From WGA-3G sp963664215 (GTDB lineage Bacteria > Poribacteria > WGA-4E > WGA-3G), in assembly GCA_963664215.1 (NCBI GenBank), contig OY761015.1: a stretch of DNA of 64,000 nt; one strand, given 5' to 3'. A program made the translations under genes and the position numbers. Below the pieces are notes generated by a model that had not been told where the DNA came from, ran no database searches, and saw nothing but the letters and a program-made list of their open reading frames with translations. Shown here piece after piece: positions 55,608-63,938 of this stretch (position 1 is its first letter; the number at the start of each line of letters is the position of its first letter).

Positions 55608-55697
55608 CAGATAGAATCGGTATTGCTATTATTGCGCTCGTTAGCATTCTCACCACACAAGGCTGAGGTGGAACGTTTGCTTGAAAACTGGAGGTAG
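55604..55697 (+). pseudogene. Collapsed lipoprotein-TPR remnant
   Basis: The ATG at 55604 starts MTDRIGIAIIALVSILTTQG, matching the first 16 residues of the lipoproteins at 58550 and 61704. From 55656, another frame reads HKAEVERLLENWR, matching the end of the TPR proteins (KTEVKRLLEKQ). A deletion has joined the start of one gene to the end of the next. Confidence 0.85.
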
Positions 55698-55702
55698 GGA
55701 AA

Positions 55703-56209
55703 ATGAAACGCTGCTTTTTAATACTTTTGCTTACGCTGATTGCGCCACTGCTTACCTTCGCTCAAGAGCCTTTAAGGGGAGAGGACGTAAATGCGCTGCG
55801 CCTTAAAGCGGCGGAATCTGATGCGAAAAAGGATGCCGATAAGGATATAAGAAAACCAGCACCTTTTATCACGGGGATGGGATCAGTTTTCGCTAGCGGA
55901 GCGTGTCTGGCGCTGACGTTTCGCGCATTGCCTTCTATCGAATCAGATGTTGGGGGCACCGCACTTATTATTGCGGGGTGTTTACCTATTGTACTCGCCC
56001 TTGAACACTATGACACCGCTCCACACCCGCCGATTGAAAGATTGATTGGGAAGCACCCTGAATATGTCAAGGCTTACGTCAATGCATACACGGAAAAAAT
56101 GCGATTCAGACAGCTGATAGCAGTCTCGGCTGGTGCTGCTGCAGGATGCGGTCTCATAACGGTTTGGGCGTATGCTTTTGGAGATATATTATTCATTGCA
56201 TTACACTGA
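55703..56209 (+). CDS. Small two-helix exported protein of the RLIGK family
   Basis: 168 aa. Signal peptide CFLILLLTLIAPLLTFAQ (about 1-20), a helical stretch EDVNALRLKAAESDAKKDAD, two hydrophobic segments (TGMGSVFASGACLALTF; VGGTALIIAGCLPIVLAL), the motif HPPIERLIGKHPEYVKAYVN, and a last hydrophobic segment. Paralogue of 57183-57695, separated from it only by an IS982 element. Function unknown. Confidence 0.78.
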   Translation: MKRCFLILLLTLIAPLLTFAQEPLRGEDVNALRLKAAESDAKKDADKDIRKPAPFITGMGSVFASGACLALTFRALPSIESDVGGTALIIAGCLPIVLALEHYDTAPHPPIERLIGKHPEYVKAYVNAYTEKMRFRQLIAVSAGAAAGCGLITVWAYAFGDILFIALH

Positions 56210-56236
56210 TTATATTACACAATAGAATCTAACAAA

Positions 56237-57159
56237 ACCTAAGTTGCCACCTATAAAAAAGTTGTAAATCCATGGGATCTCCTTTATAGTGTTTTCATCA
56301 CAAAACCCAAAAGGAGCCCCCATGGACCTAACTATTGTAGCAGTTTATACGATTTGTGACGATCTTTTAATTTCACTCGGACATCGAGAGCATCCACAAA
56401 CACAGATGACAGATGCCGAAGTGATGACCACGGCACTTATTGCGGCGAGATACTTCGCAGGAAACCACCCAAACGCGTGTGCGGCTTTAAAGACGCTGGG
56501 ATATATTCCAAATATGCTCCGACACTCTCGATACAATCGTAGACTTCATCGGATCAGACCGCTGTTTCAGACGCTCCTTGAACATATGGCTGAAACTACC
56601 AAGACCGAGAACATCCATAACATCTATTCGGTGGATACCTTTCCTGTAGCCACCTGTGACACTATTCGCATTTCTCGATGTCGCCGGTATCAAGGCGAAG
56701 CCTACCGAGGAAAGATCGCCAGCAAACGCCGGCATTTCTATGGACTGAAGGTGCATCTGATGGTCTCCGAGACGGGTGAAATCGTTGAAGCGTTCTTCAC
56801 GCCGGGCGGATGCAATGATGTTGTCGGCATGCGATGTTATACGTTTGATCTGCCGCAAGGGTCGGTGGTTTATGCCGATAAAGCCTATTGTAACTATGCC
56901 ATTGAAGATGCCCTCGGTGATGTCGGTATTGCGTTCAAACCCTTGCGCAAGAAGAATGCCAAGCGTCAGTATCCGCCTCACGAAGTATACTTACAGCATC
57001 GTTACAGGAAACGTGTGGAAGTGACGAATAGTCTGGTTGAAAAACTTTTACCCAAGTCCATCCACGCCGTGACGGCTCATGGATTTGAGTTGAAATTGTT
57101 TTTATTTCTCATCGCAACAAATATAAAAATGCGATATGAAGATTAGTGGCAACTTAGGT
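56237..57159 (+). mobile_element. IS982-family insertion sequence
   Basis: 923 bp with perfect 14-bp inverted ends ACCTAAGTTGCCAC / GTGGCAACTTAGGT and a 7-bp target duplication TAACAAA (56230-56236 and 57160-57166). One intact transposase. It inserted between two paralogous small-protein genes and may separate the second from its promoter. Confidence 0.92.
56322..57146 (+). CDS. IS982-family transposase
   Basis: 274 aa from ATG 56322 (AAGGAG, 6-base spacing). Family features: MTDAEVMTTALIAARYFAGN, the first acid D105 (YSVDTFPVATCD), GKIASKRRHFYGLKVHLM, the second acid D186 (VYADKAYCNYA), and a C-terminal RKRVEVTNSLVEKLLPKSI with candidate Glu E233 or E240. Its stop codon abuts the right terminal repeat. 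Intact. Confidence 0.92.
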   Translation: MDLTIVAVYTICDDLLISLGHREHPQTQMTDAEVMTTALIAARYFAGNHPNACAALKTLGYIPNMLRHSRYNRRLHRIRPLFQTLLEHMAETTKTENIHNIYSVDTFPVATCDTIRISRCRRYQGEAYRGKIASKRRHFYGLKVHLMVSETGEIVEAFFTPGGCNDVVGMRCYTFDLPQGSVVYADKAYCNYAIEDALGDVGIAFKPLRKKNAKRQYPPHEVYLQHRYRKRVEVTNSLVEKLLPKSIHAVTAHGFELKLFLFLIATNIKMRYED

Positions 57160-57182
57160 TAACAAAGAAAAAATTACAACTG

Positions 57183-57695
57183 ATGATAGAAATCAGGGGA
57201 TACATCAACAAAAGTTGCTTTTTAATACTTTTGCTCACGCTTGTTGTTCCACTTCTTACCTTCGCGCAAGAGCCTTTAGCGGTAGAAGACATAAATGCGC
57301 TGCGTCTTAAGGCGGGATCTGATGCGAAAAAGGATGCGGGTAAGGTTATGACAGTGCTTACGCCTTTTGTTATGGGGATGGGATCGGCTTTTGCTGGCGT
57401 GATGTCTGGGGTGATGACGGGGTGCATCGCTAATGAAATGTACCCTAATATGCCAGAAGCAGTGGAGTGCGCGGTTGTTGCTGTGGGAGGCTCCCCTTTT
57501 TTCCTCGCGCTTCTTAATCACTACAACACCCCTCCACATCCACCGATTGAAAGATTGATTGGGAAGCGCCCTGAATATGTCAAGGCTTACGTCAATGCAT
57601 ACAGCAAGAAAATGCGTTCCAGACAGTTGATAGCTGCATCTACTGGTGCTGTTGCAGGGTGCGGCCTCATGGTGGGTTGGCTATATATTTTCTGA
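57183..57695 (+). CDS. Small two-helix exported protein of the RLIGK family (paralogue downstream of IS982)
   Basis: 170 aa. Signal peptide (CFLILLLTLVVPLLTFAQ), EDINALRLKAGSDAKKDAGK, a Gly/Met/Ala-rich hydrophobic segment (GMGSAFAGVMSGVMTGCI), the motif HPPIERLIGKRPEYVKAYVN and a final helix. Close to 55703-56209 at DNA level around the motif. The first codons (MIEIRGYIN) differ from the paralogue (MKR) and lie just inside the right flank of the IS, so the native start may have been altered by the insertion. Confidence 0.75.
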   Translation: MIEIRGYINKSCFLILLLTLVVPLLTFAQEPLAVEDINALRLKAGSDAKKDAGKVMTVLTPFVMGMGSAFAGVMSGVMTGCIANEMYPNMPEAVECAVVAVGGSPFFLALLNHYNTPPHPPIERLIGKRPEYVKAYVNAYSKKMRSRQLIAASTGAVAGCGLMVGWLYIF

Positions 57696-57717
57696 AAGTA
57701 TACGAGAATGGTTTCTT

Positions 57718-57834
57718 TATAGTAAAGTCCGAAAATACTTGGACCCTTAGAAAACACAAAACCCGACCTCGCTGGCGAGGTTTCCTAACCTCGCCACATT
57801 AGAGAGTGTAAACTTAATTGTCGGCTTTACTATA
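57718..57834. mobile_element. Short MITE-like element with TA-flanked TAGTAAAG ends
   Basis: 117 bp from TATAGTAAAGTCCGA to its inverted partner TCGGCTTTACTATA. Inner hairpins are formed by CCTCGCTGGCGAGG and a further CCTCGCC. TA at both ends fits the IS630/Tc1 target rule. No gene inside. Confidence 0.65.
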
Positions 57835-57860
57835 ATTGTATCGCAGGAGTGGGGTTATAG

Positions 57861-58550
57861 ATGAAATCTGTTAGGTCTTTTTTGCCCCTTGTTTGGGGTG
57901 TGGTATTATGCACAACCATCCCCTTATACTGGATCTCAAGATCTGTTTTTACTCTTATTTGTGGTGTGATGGTTCTGTTTCTCTTCATTTCTCTGATTGT
58001 CACTGTTTTTTCAGCGATAATTATATCTATCTACGAATTTTTCTCGAAACTTTTCTCGGTACCGAAATGTCCCAACTGTGCAAAAGCGATAGAAAAAAAG
58101 GCTACTCGGTGTCCACACTGTGAGAGTTCTTTGGCGGAGAAAAAACCGCAAAAAGAAACGGAGAAAAAACCACAGGAAGAAATGGATCCCGAACTTTACG
58201 CTCGCGTCAAAACTTTCGTGGCGGAGCAGTGGCTGACATCAGCGGAAAAACTCAATCCAGACACGTTATTAATCGACTTAGGGATAGCCGGTGACGATGG
58301 TTATGAACTGCTTGAGGCATTTTGTGAAAAATTCGAGATCCAAAATACAAGTGAGATTAATCCCTATGAATATTTCGGTGGAGAGGGGTGCTGCGATCTG
58401 TTTCAAGGATATGTGGATCTCTATTACTTATTATTTGACAGAGAAAAACTAAAAGAGGCTGAAGAGGCTGATTGTTTCACACCGCTTTATTTGCGAGATT
58501 TAGTCAAATCGGCTGAAGCAAAAAGGTGGATCCCGCCGGAGATAACATAA
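57861..58550 (+). CDS. Membrane zinc-ribbon protein with DUF1493-like domain (copy 2)
   Basis: 229 aa. Two N-terminal hydrophobic segments (about 10-32 and 35-60), a zinc ribbon (CPNCAKAIEKK, CPHCESSLAEK), a duplicated lysine-rich linker (KPQKETEKKPQEE), then the DUF1493-like domain (LGIAGDDGYELLEAFCEKFE, YEYFG, LYLRDLVKSAEAKRWIPPE). Longer than copy 1 because of the extra membrane segment and linker. Its TAA overlaps the ATG of the lipoprotein gene by one base, so the two are translationally coupled. Confidence 0.77.
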   Translation: MKSVRSFLPLVWGVVLCTTIPLYWISRSVFTLICGVMVLFLFISLIVTVFSAIIISIYEFFSKLFSVPKCPNCAKAIEKKATRCPHCESSLAEKKPQKETEKKPQEEMDPELYARVKTFVAEQWLTSAEKLNPDTLLIDLGIAGDDGYELLEAFCEKFEIQNTSEINPYEYFGGEGCCDLFQGYVDLYYLLFDREKLKEAEEADCFTPLYLRDLVKSAEAKRWIPPEIT

Positions 58551-59176
58551 TGAAAGATAAGATTGGTATTGTCATTGTTGCACTCGTTAGCATTCTCATC
58601 AGCTGTTTCTTTACTGCTGGGTGTGTGCCTGCTCCTGGGTATATCACTATCGATTCGCGATCGGAAGTGATGAAGCCAGCATTCCGTATGTATCTGGATC
58701 GATGTTTTCGTCATCATCAAGTACAATTGGAGATTGGAACGATTATAATTTGGAAATCGCTATATTCCTCTGAAGAGGAAACACGATGGGAATTCAACGC
58801 AGGACATATATCTCTTCCTCTGGGGGACTACCGGCGACCGGTAGAGTCTAAAATGGTGTGGTACCTACACTATGAACCCTCTGATAATTTCATTAAGAGA
58901 CTCTTGGGAGGTTCGACCTCACCCATATCTTCTCTGACTTACGGAGAAGTGCCACCCGGCTATGAAGAGATAGTAAAAGCCGGACCACTCGAACCGGAAC
59001 GGTATTATGTTGTCCAGATGCACGAGTATAGGGGAAGACCCTCAGAAGGTATGACGTTTATCATCCGTTTGAATGAGACTGGCATTCCTGAGCGGCTGGA
59101 ATATCACATGAATGACTTTTTCATCACAAATCCGAGATACTTCAAGGGTCCGCGAGATGCCCTGAAACTCTATTAG
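58550..59176 (+). CDS. Lipoprotein of unknown function (copy 1)
   Basis: 208 aa. Type II signal peptide with lipobox FTAGC near residue 24 (IVIVALVSILISCFFTAGC), giving a mature N-terminus CVPAPGYITI. The body is beta-rich with no known motif: EVMKPAFRMYLD, TRWEFNAGHISLPLGDYRRP, LTYGEVPPGYEEIVKAGPLE, YVVQMHEYRGRPSEGMTFII. The mature part would face the periplasm or surface. Close paralogue at 61704. The position between DUF1493 and TPR genes is repeated in the window. Confidence 0.82.
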   Translation: MKDKIGIVIVALVSILISCFFTAGCVPAPGYITIDSRSEVMKPAFRMYLDRCFRHHQVQLEIGTIIIWKSLYSSEEETRWEFNAGHISLPLGDYRRPVESKMVWYLHYEPSDNFIKRLLGGSTSPISSLTYGEVPPGYEEIVKAGPLEPERYYVVQMHEYRGRPSEGMTFIIRLNETGIPERLEYHMNDFFITNPRYFKGPRDALKLY

Positions 59177-59280
59177 CGGCTTTGTCGGTCATAATGGAAA
59201 TTTTTGCCTAAGGCAGCAGATAGGTATAAAGGGAGAGCATCCAGAAGAATTAACGAACGTGGTTGTCAAGGAGAATCACT

Positions 59281-60324
59281 ATGTCTGTTTTGATAAGAGT
59301 CTTCATCAGAATCACTTTTTGCGTTCTCGCGGTGGGGCTATTGGGGTGTGGGTGTCTTTATCCCTTTATGCCTACGCCGCAGAGTCCGAATCTTTACGCC
59401 GATGTATATAAAGCGAACGATCTGCGATATGAGGGTAAATACGCGGAGGCGATTGCAAAGTATGAGCAAGCTTCTAAAAAGCTCCCTCGATTCCCCGTTG
59501 ATACGAAGGCCGTTAATGTGAGTTTCCCTACTTTCTTCAAATACCATATCGCTTTTTGCTATGCCAAGTTAGCAGAAGCAGAAGGGGATATTTCCCTCTA
59601 TATTAAAGCCGAAGCGGCAGCCAGAAAAAGTTCCGAAACCGCGGTACTCCCCTCCGATCAAGTAGATGTGCTCTACCTTTGGGGCTACATCCTTTTCAAG
59701 CAAGAACGGTATGAAGAAGCTCGTGCCAAATTCGAGAAGATCCTACTAATTGGAACTCCCCCGCGGAATAAGTTCGGTACTAACTTTGATGGGGAAGTCT
59801 TGTACGGACTTGGGAAAGCGCATTTAGCACTCGGTGACAAAGCCGCCGCACAACAGGCATTGGCACAGCTTGAAGCCATCACTCAAGGAGCGGACAGTTA
59901 TTTCAACACTGCAGGCGTTATATGTGGACTTGGTAAAGCGTATTTAGAGTTGGGTGATGAATCTGCCGCACGACGGATATTTGCACAACTTGAGGCACTA
60001 ATTGAGGTGACTCTACAGAATGATCGCCTCGGTTGGGATGCTGACGGAATCTATGCGAAAATCCCGTATGGTCTTGGTAAAGCGTATTTGGAGTTGGATG
60101 ATAAAGCCGCCGCACGACAGGCATTTGTGCAGCTTGAGGCGCGGGTTGAGGTTAACCTACAGGAGGGGCACTCTTCTGCTGAGGATAACTTATATGAACT
60201 TGGGAAAGCGTATTTGGAACTCGGCGATGAATTCGCCGCACGCCGGGTATTTGCGCAGCTTCGTGTGCATTTCCCCAAATCATCGTACAAGGCTGAGGTC
60301 AAACGCTTGCTTGAAAAGCAGTAG
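59281..60324 (+). CDS. TPR lipoprotein (copy 1)
   Basis: 347 aa, ATG after AAGGAG. Lipobox LLGC near residue 23 in GLLGCGCLYPF predicts lipid anchoring. The rest is tetratricopeptide repeats: DLRYEGKYAEAIAKYEQASK, LYLWGYILFKQERYEEARAK, then four or five degenerate units of the form GKAYLELGDESAARRIFAQL. Such proteins usually scaffold complexes in the periplasm. It follows the lipoprotein gene by 104 bp. A MITE lies directly after its stop. Confidence 0.85.
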   Translation: MSVLIRVFIRITFCVLAVGLLGCGCLYPFMPTPQSPNLYADVYKANDLRYEGKYAEAIAKYEQASKKLPRFPVDTKAVNVSFPTFFKYHIAFCYAKLAEAEGDISLYIKAEAAARKSSETAVLPSDQVDVLYLWGYILFKQERYEEARAKFEKILLIGTPPRNKFGTNFDGEVLYGLGKAHLALGDKAAAQQALAQLEAITQGADSYFNTAGVICGLGKAYLELGDESAARRIFAQLEALIEVTLQNDRLGWDADGIYAKIPYGLGKAYLELDDKAAARQAFVQLEARVEVNLQEGHSSAEDNLYELGKAYLELGDEFAARRVFAQLRVHFPKSSYKAEVKRLLEKQ

Positions 60325-60329
60325 ATATA

Positions 60330-60484
60330 ACCTAAGTTGCTACTAACAGATTTTGCACACTTCAGAAAGGTTTTTTTATCTCTTTCCACACCCCAGAGGG
60401 GTGATATGTCTATAGAAAATGGCGTATTTACGCGATAGCACTCCAGCGGAGTGCTATGTCTATCAATAGGTGGCAACGTGCGTT
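60330..60484. mobile_element. MITE related to the IS982 element
   Basis: 155 bp starting ACCTAAGTTGCTAC and ending in GTGGCAAC plus a degenerate tail, flanked by 7-bp AGATATA on both sides (60323-60329, 60485-60491). The left AGATATA includes the last two bases of the TPR stop codon. It contains two related hairpins (CCCCAGAGGGG, CTCCAGCGGAG), each followed by a TATGTCTAT sequence. Confidence 0.72.
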
Positions 60485-60578
60485 AGATATAGTTAACGGA
60501 AATCGACGCAAAAATCGGTGATTGTACTTTCGCCGCCACCAATATTTATTGCACAAGAAAGATAAAAGAGGAAACTAC

Positions 60579-61082
60579 ATGTCCCGCATCTCTGCTTTTT
60601 TGATGACAACGTTACTGATTTTCAGCACACTGCCTGTCAGTTTCGCACAACAGAATTCTGTGCAAACGCAAGCGAAAGCTGATGCCCATAGGGACGTAAA
60701 CCGCGATATGAGAGAAAGTTTGTGGTTTACAGCGGGACTCGTCGGTAGCAGTGTGGGAACTGTCACTGGCTGTGTCAGCGGGATTTTAGGGGGAATACTC
60801 ATAGGAGATTTCAATATTCTACCCAACGATGTACCGCCCGTGGAAAGTTGCGGCATCGGAGGTGTGCTCCTTTTCGGTATCTTGGCGGTACCGATCTCTG
60901 TTCACCTGTATTCGCATAGTCCAAGGCCGCCACCGGAACGGCTCCTCGGCAAATCGCCTGAATATGTTACCGCCTACACCCAAGCCTATAGATCGAAAAC
61001 CATATCGCTTCGGAAAAGGTGGGTAACCGCAGGATCCATTACCTCCAACTTAAGTATTTTGACCTTACTGCTCAATTGGTAG
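60579..61082 (+). CDS. Small exported protein of the RLLGK family
   Basis: 167 aa from ATG 60579 (AGAGGA site). Signal peptide FLMTTLLIFSTLPVSFAQ, a helical stretch QTQAKADAHRDVNRDMRES, Gly-rich hydrophobic segments (GSSVGTVTGCVSGILGGIL; GGVLLFGILAVPISVHLY), the motif PPPERLLGKSPEYVTAYTQA and a final hydrophobic segment. The AQAKADAHRDV block resembles AQADARRDAW of the copy at 23.8 kb. Function unknown. It lies 28 bp before its paralogue, so the pair is a tandem duplicate. Confidence 0.8.
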   Translation: MSRISAFLMTTLLIFSTLPVSFAQQNSVQTQAKADAHRDVNRDMRESLWFTAGLVGSSVGTVTGCVSGILGGILIGDFNILPNDVPPVESCGIGGVLLFGILAVPISVHLYSHSPRPPPERLLGKSPEYVTAYTQAYRSKTISLRKRWVTAGSITSNLSILTLLLNW

Positions 61083-61110
61083 ATTCGCAACACGACCGAA
61101 GAGGTCCTTT

Positions 61111-61605
61111 ATGTTCCGTGTATTCGTCTTTTTTATGACAACCTTACTACTTTTCAGCATGATGCCTGTCAGCCTCGCACAGCAGCAGACCGCGCAAGAC
61201 CAGGCGGAAGCCGATGCGAGTGCAGATATGTCAGATAGGTTAAAAGCCAAGTGGTTTCTGTTAGGGGGAGTGGGGAGCACTGCGGGGTGCCTCCTCGGTT
61301 GTATCGGCGGATCTTTGTTAGGGGGACCTAGTTATGAATCCACTAACAGCCAAGCATATTTCATGCTTGCAGGTTCTGTCTTTTGCGGTGTTTGCGCCGT
61401 GCCAATTGCTGTTTTCAGATACCCACACAATGTAACGCCACCCCCTGAGCGACTTCTCGGCAAATCTCCTGAATATATTGAGACTTATACCCAAGCCTAT
61501 AAATCCAGAACAGTATTCCTCCGAAAGATATTCGTAACCGCAGGCTCTATCGCCAGCAACTTAGGCGTTATGACTCTGATCGCCCGGTTCGGGTTTGGTG
61601 AATAG
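61111..61605 (+). CDS. Small exported protein of the RLLGK family (tandem copy)
   Basis: 164 aa. Signal peptide VFFMTTLLLFSMMPVSLAQ, QDQAEADASADMSDRLKAKW, a Gly/Cys-rich hydrophobic segment (GSTAGCLLGCIGGSLLGG), the motif PPPERLLGKSPEYIETYTQA and a final helix. It aligns along its whole length with the gene just upstream. Co-transcribed, then followed after 98 bp by the second lipoprotein gene. Confidence 0.8.
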   Translation: MFRVFVFFMTTLLLFSMMPVSLAQQQTAQDQAEADASADMSDRLKAKWFLLGGVGSTAGCLLGCIGGSLLGGPSYESTNSQAYFMLAGSVFCGVCAVPIAVFRYPHNVTPPPERLLGKSPEYIETYTQAYKSRTVFLRKIFVTAGSIASNLGVMTLIARFGFGE

Positions 61606-61703
61606 AACCGTCAGTTAACGGCACCCAAGCCGACACAAAGTGCCAACAACATAAGACCACAATAAATCAAGGTGTCCACTTTGGATATCCGGAGGTAGAT
61701 AAA

Positions 61704-62330
61704 ATGAAAGATAAAATCGGTATTGCCATTGTTGCACTCGTTAGCATTCTCATCAGCTGCTTCTTTACGGTTGGGTGCGTGCCTGCTCCTGGGTATATCA
61801 CCATCGCTTCGCAGTCGGAAGTGATGAAGCCGACGTTCCGTATGTATCTGGATGGTTTTCGTCATCATCAAGAACGATTGGACATTGGAACGATTATCGT
61901 TTGGGAAGTGCTACGTTTCTCTGAAGAGACAAGGAGATGGGAGTTCAACGCAGGACACGTACATCTTCCTATGTGGTACCATCCACGACCCGCAGAACCC
62001 AGTATGGTGTGGTACTTACAATATGAGGAACCGTCTGATAATTTCATTCAGAAACTCCTGAGAGGGTCGGCATCACCTGTATTCTCTCTGACCTATGGGG
62101 ACGTGCCACCGGGCTATCAAGAGAAGGTGAAAGCCGAACCTCTCGAACCCGAACGATTTTATATCGTCCAGATGCGGGAGTATAGAGGAAGACCCTCAGA
62201 AGGTATGGCATTTATCATCCGTTTGAATGACGGGGGCATCCCGGAACGGTTGGAATATCACCTAAAAGACTTTCTTATCACGCGTCGCAACCGTTTCACT
62301 GTTCCACGAGATGACCTCCAGCTCTATTGA
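61704..62330 (+). CDS. Lipoprotein of unknown function (copy 2)
   Basis: 208 aa, same length as the copy at 58550. It starts MKDKIGIAIVALVSILISCF, with lipobox FTVGC. The body aligns throughout (EVMKPTFRMYLDGFRHHQER, LTYGDVPPGYQEKVKAEPLE, EYRGRPSEGMAFIIRLNDGG). GGAGGTAGATAAA ribosome site. No DUF1493 gene precedes it here; instead the small two-helix pair does, so the cassette order is not fixed. Confidence 0.82.
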   Translation: MKDKIGIAIVALVSILISCFFTVGCVPAPGYITIASQSEVMKPTFRMYLDGFRHHQERLDIGTIIVWEVLRFSEETRRWEFNAGHVHLPMWYHPRPAEPSMVWYLQYEEPSDNFIQKLLRGSASPVFSLTYGDVPPGYQEKVKAEPLEPERFYIVQMREYRGRPSEGMAFIIRLNDGGIPERLEYHLKDFLITRRNRFTVPRDDLQLY

Positions 62331-62424
62331 GGTCCTTTCTCGGGCATAATGGGCATTTTTTACCCGAATCAAGTTTAATAAAATATTTGGGTAATTCTAT
62401 GTTTCTCCTTTTCCGGAAGTTCTC

Positions 62425-62443
62425 AACCCCGTACGGGGTTTTT
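62425..62443 (+). terminator. Hairpin with T-run after lipoprotein copy 2
   Basis: AACCCCGTACGGGGTT followed by TTTGC. A weak terminator or intergenic hairpin. The rest of the gap 62331-62609 holds C-rich repeat-like sequence and the TPR leader; I see no gene in it. Confidence 0.5.
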
Positions 62444-62609
62444 GCTTGGGTGTTTCCCCCAGGGTTTCCCCGCCCGCCACCAACGGACGATGTACCTATT
62501 TAATACACAAAATTGCTTACCTGCACTGGGCAAGGGCAAACAAAAATGGATGGATTCAATGAGATGGCATTAGGAGAATTCACGGTTGCGATCGTCAAGG
62601 AGAATTACG

Positions 62610-63662
62610 ATGTCTGTTTTGAGAAAGGTCTTCATCAGAAGCATTGTAGGCATTCTCATAGTCGTCGGGCTGTTGGGGTATGCGGATCTTATTCTGTTTA
62701 CGGCGCAGAGCCCGAATCTGTACACGGATGTGTATAAAGCGAGCGATCTGCAATACGATGGTAAATACGAGGCAGCAATAGCAAAGTATGAGCAGGCTCT
62801 CAAAAAACTCCCTCGATTTCCTGTGGATACAAAGGTCATTAATGTCAGTTTTCCTACTTTCTTTAAATACCATATCGCTTTTTGCTATGCCAAGTTGGCA
62901 GAAGCGGAACGGGATGTTTCGCTTTATGTGCAAGCCGAAGCGGCAGCCAGAGAAAGTTACGAAACCGCGAGACTCTCCTCTGATCAGGCAGACGCGCTCT
63001 ATCTGTGGGGATACATCCTTTTCAAGCAGGGACGGTATGCCGAAGCCCGTGCTAAATACGAGCAACTCATTGATGCCGCTCCGCAGAATGGATTCAGTGA
63101 TCGCTTTCTTGAGGATGCATTGTATGCGCTTGGTAAAACGTATGTGGAACTCGGTGATGCTGCCGTCGCAGAACAGATACTTGCCCAGCTTGAAACAATG
63201 ATTCACGGAACGGACAGTTATTTCTATACTGCGGGAGTCATGTGCGCGCTTGGTAAAGCGTATTTGAAGTTAGGTGATGAATCTGCGGCTCGACGTGTAT
63301 TTGCCCAGCTTGGGGAGTTACTTAAGATAACTGTAGAAGGTGATCATCTTGGGTGGGATGCTAAGGGGATCTATGCGAAGATCCCGTATGATCTTGGTAA
63401 AGCATATTTGGAGTTGGGAGAAGAAGCCACTGCTCGACGTATATTTGCCCAGCTTGAGATACTACTTAAAATAGCCATACAGAGAGAATACGTGGGGCCC
63501 GACGCTGAGGATATCTATGCGGAAGTCGTGTATGGACTCGGAAAAGTGTATTTGGAGTTGGGAGAAGAAACCGCCGCACAGCGTATATTTGCGATGCTTC
63601 TGGAACACTTCCGGGACTCGTCGCACAAGACTGAGGTGAAACGTTTGCTTGAAAAGCAGTAA
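62610..63662 (+). CDS. TPR protein (copy 2), lipobox lost
   Basis: 350 aa, ATG after AAGGAGAATTACG. The N-terminal helix (SIVGILIVVGLLGYADLILF) aligns with the copy 1 signal, but the lipobox Cys is replaced by Tyr (LLGY against LLGC), so this copy is probably anchored by an uncleaved helix. TPR units follow: DLQYDGKYEAAIAKYEQALK, LYLWGYILFKQGRYAEARAK, then repeated GKAYLELGEEATARRIFAQL-like units, one more clearly formed than in copy 1. C-terminus KTEVKRLLEKQ is shared. Confidence 0.84.
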   Translation: MSVLRKVFIRSIVGILIVVGLLGYADLILFTAQSPNLYTDVYKASDLQYDGKYEAAIAKYEQALKKLPRFPVDTKVINVSFPTFFKYHIAFCYAKLAEAERDVSLYVQAEAAARESYETARLSSDQADALYLWGYILFKQGRYAEARAKYEQLIDAAPQNGFSDRFLEDALYALGKTYVELGDAAVAEQILAQLETMIHGTDSYFYTAGVMCALGKAYLKLGDESAARRVFAQLGELLKITVEGDHLGWDAKGIYAKIPYDLGKAYLELGEEATARRIFAQLEILLKIAIQREYVGPDAEDIYAEVVYGLGKVYLELGEETAAQRIFAMLLEHFRDSSHKTEVKRLLEKQ

Positions 63663-63696
63663 ATCCTACGATGGTAATTTCAAAAGGAGCAACAAT

Positions 63697-63858
63697 GTGG
63701 AACCCCGATTTACACGCGGCGAGTATTGGCTACTCGAAACCGTCGTCGAGTTCCGATTTCCAGTTTCAGGTCTCACGGATAGCGACTTTGAGTTCAGCTT
63801 AAATAAAAAAGGACACGGGTTAACGCGAGACGCACTCATTAAGATCTGTTCGTGTTAA
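63697..63858 (+). CDS. Short hypothetical protein
   Basis: 53 aa from a GTG start at 63697, 8 bases after AAAGGAG: VEPRFTRGEYWLLETVVEFR and onward, ending IKICSC. An ATG one base earlier overlaps it in another frame (35 aa). The composition is protein-like, but no family or motif is recognised. Could be a fragment of a larger gene. Confidence 0.4.
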   Translation: MEPRFTRGEYWLLETVVEFRFPVSGLTDSDFEFSLNKKGHGLTRDALIKICSC

Positions 63859-63938
63859 TTTCATCCAAGAAACCGGCTCTAAAATTTCTGTGCGATATGC
63901 TATACTCTTTCCAGAACATAAATAACAGAGGAAACTGT

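Noticed and set aside
62513..62737. Plus-strand 74-aa frame before TPR copy 2
   Set aside because: It overlaps the TPR start in another frame and has no ribosome site or similarity to neighbours.
55023..63662. Toxin-antitoxin or phage-defence island
   Set aside because: No nuclease, methylase, NTPase, toxin fold or phage structural gene is recognisable. The parts look like envelope proteins.
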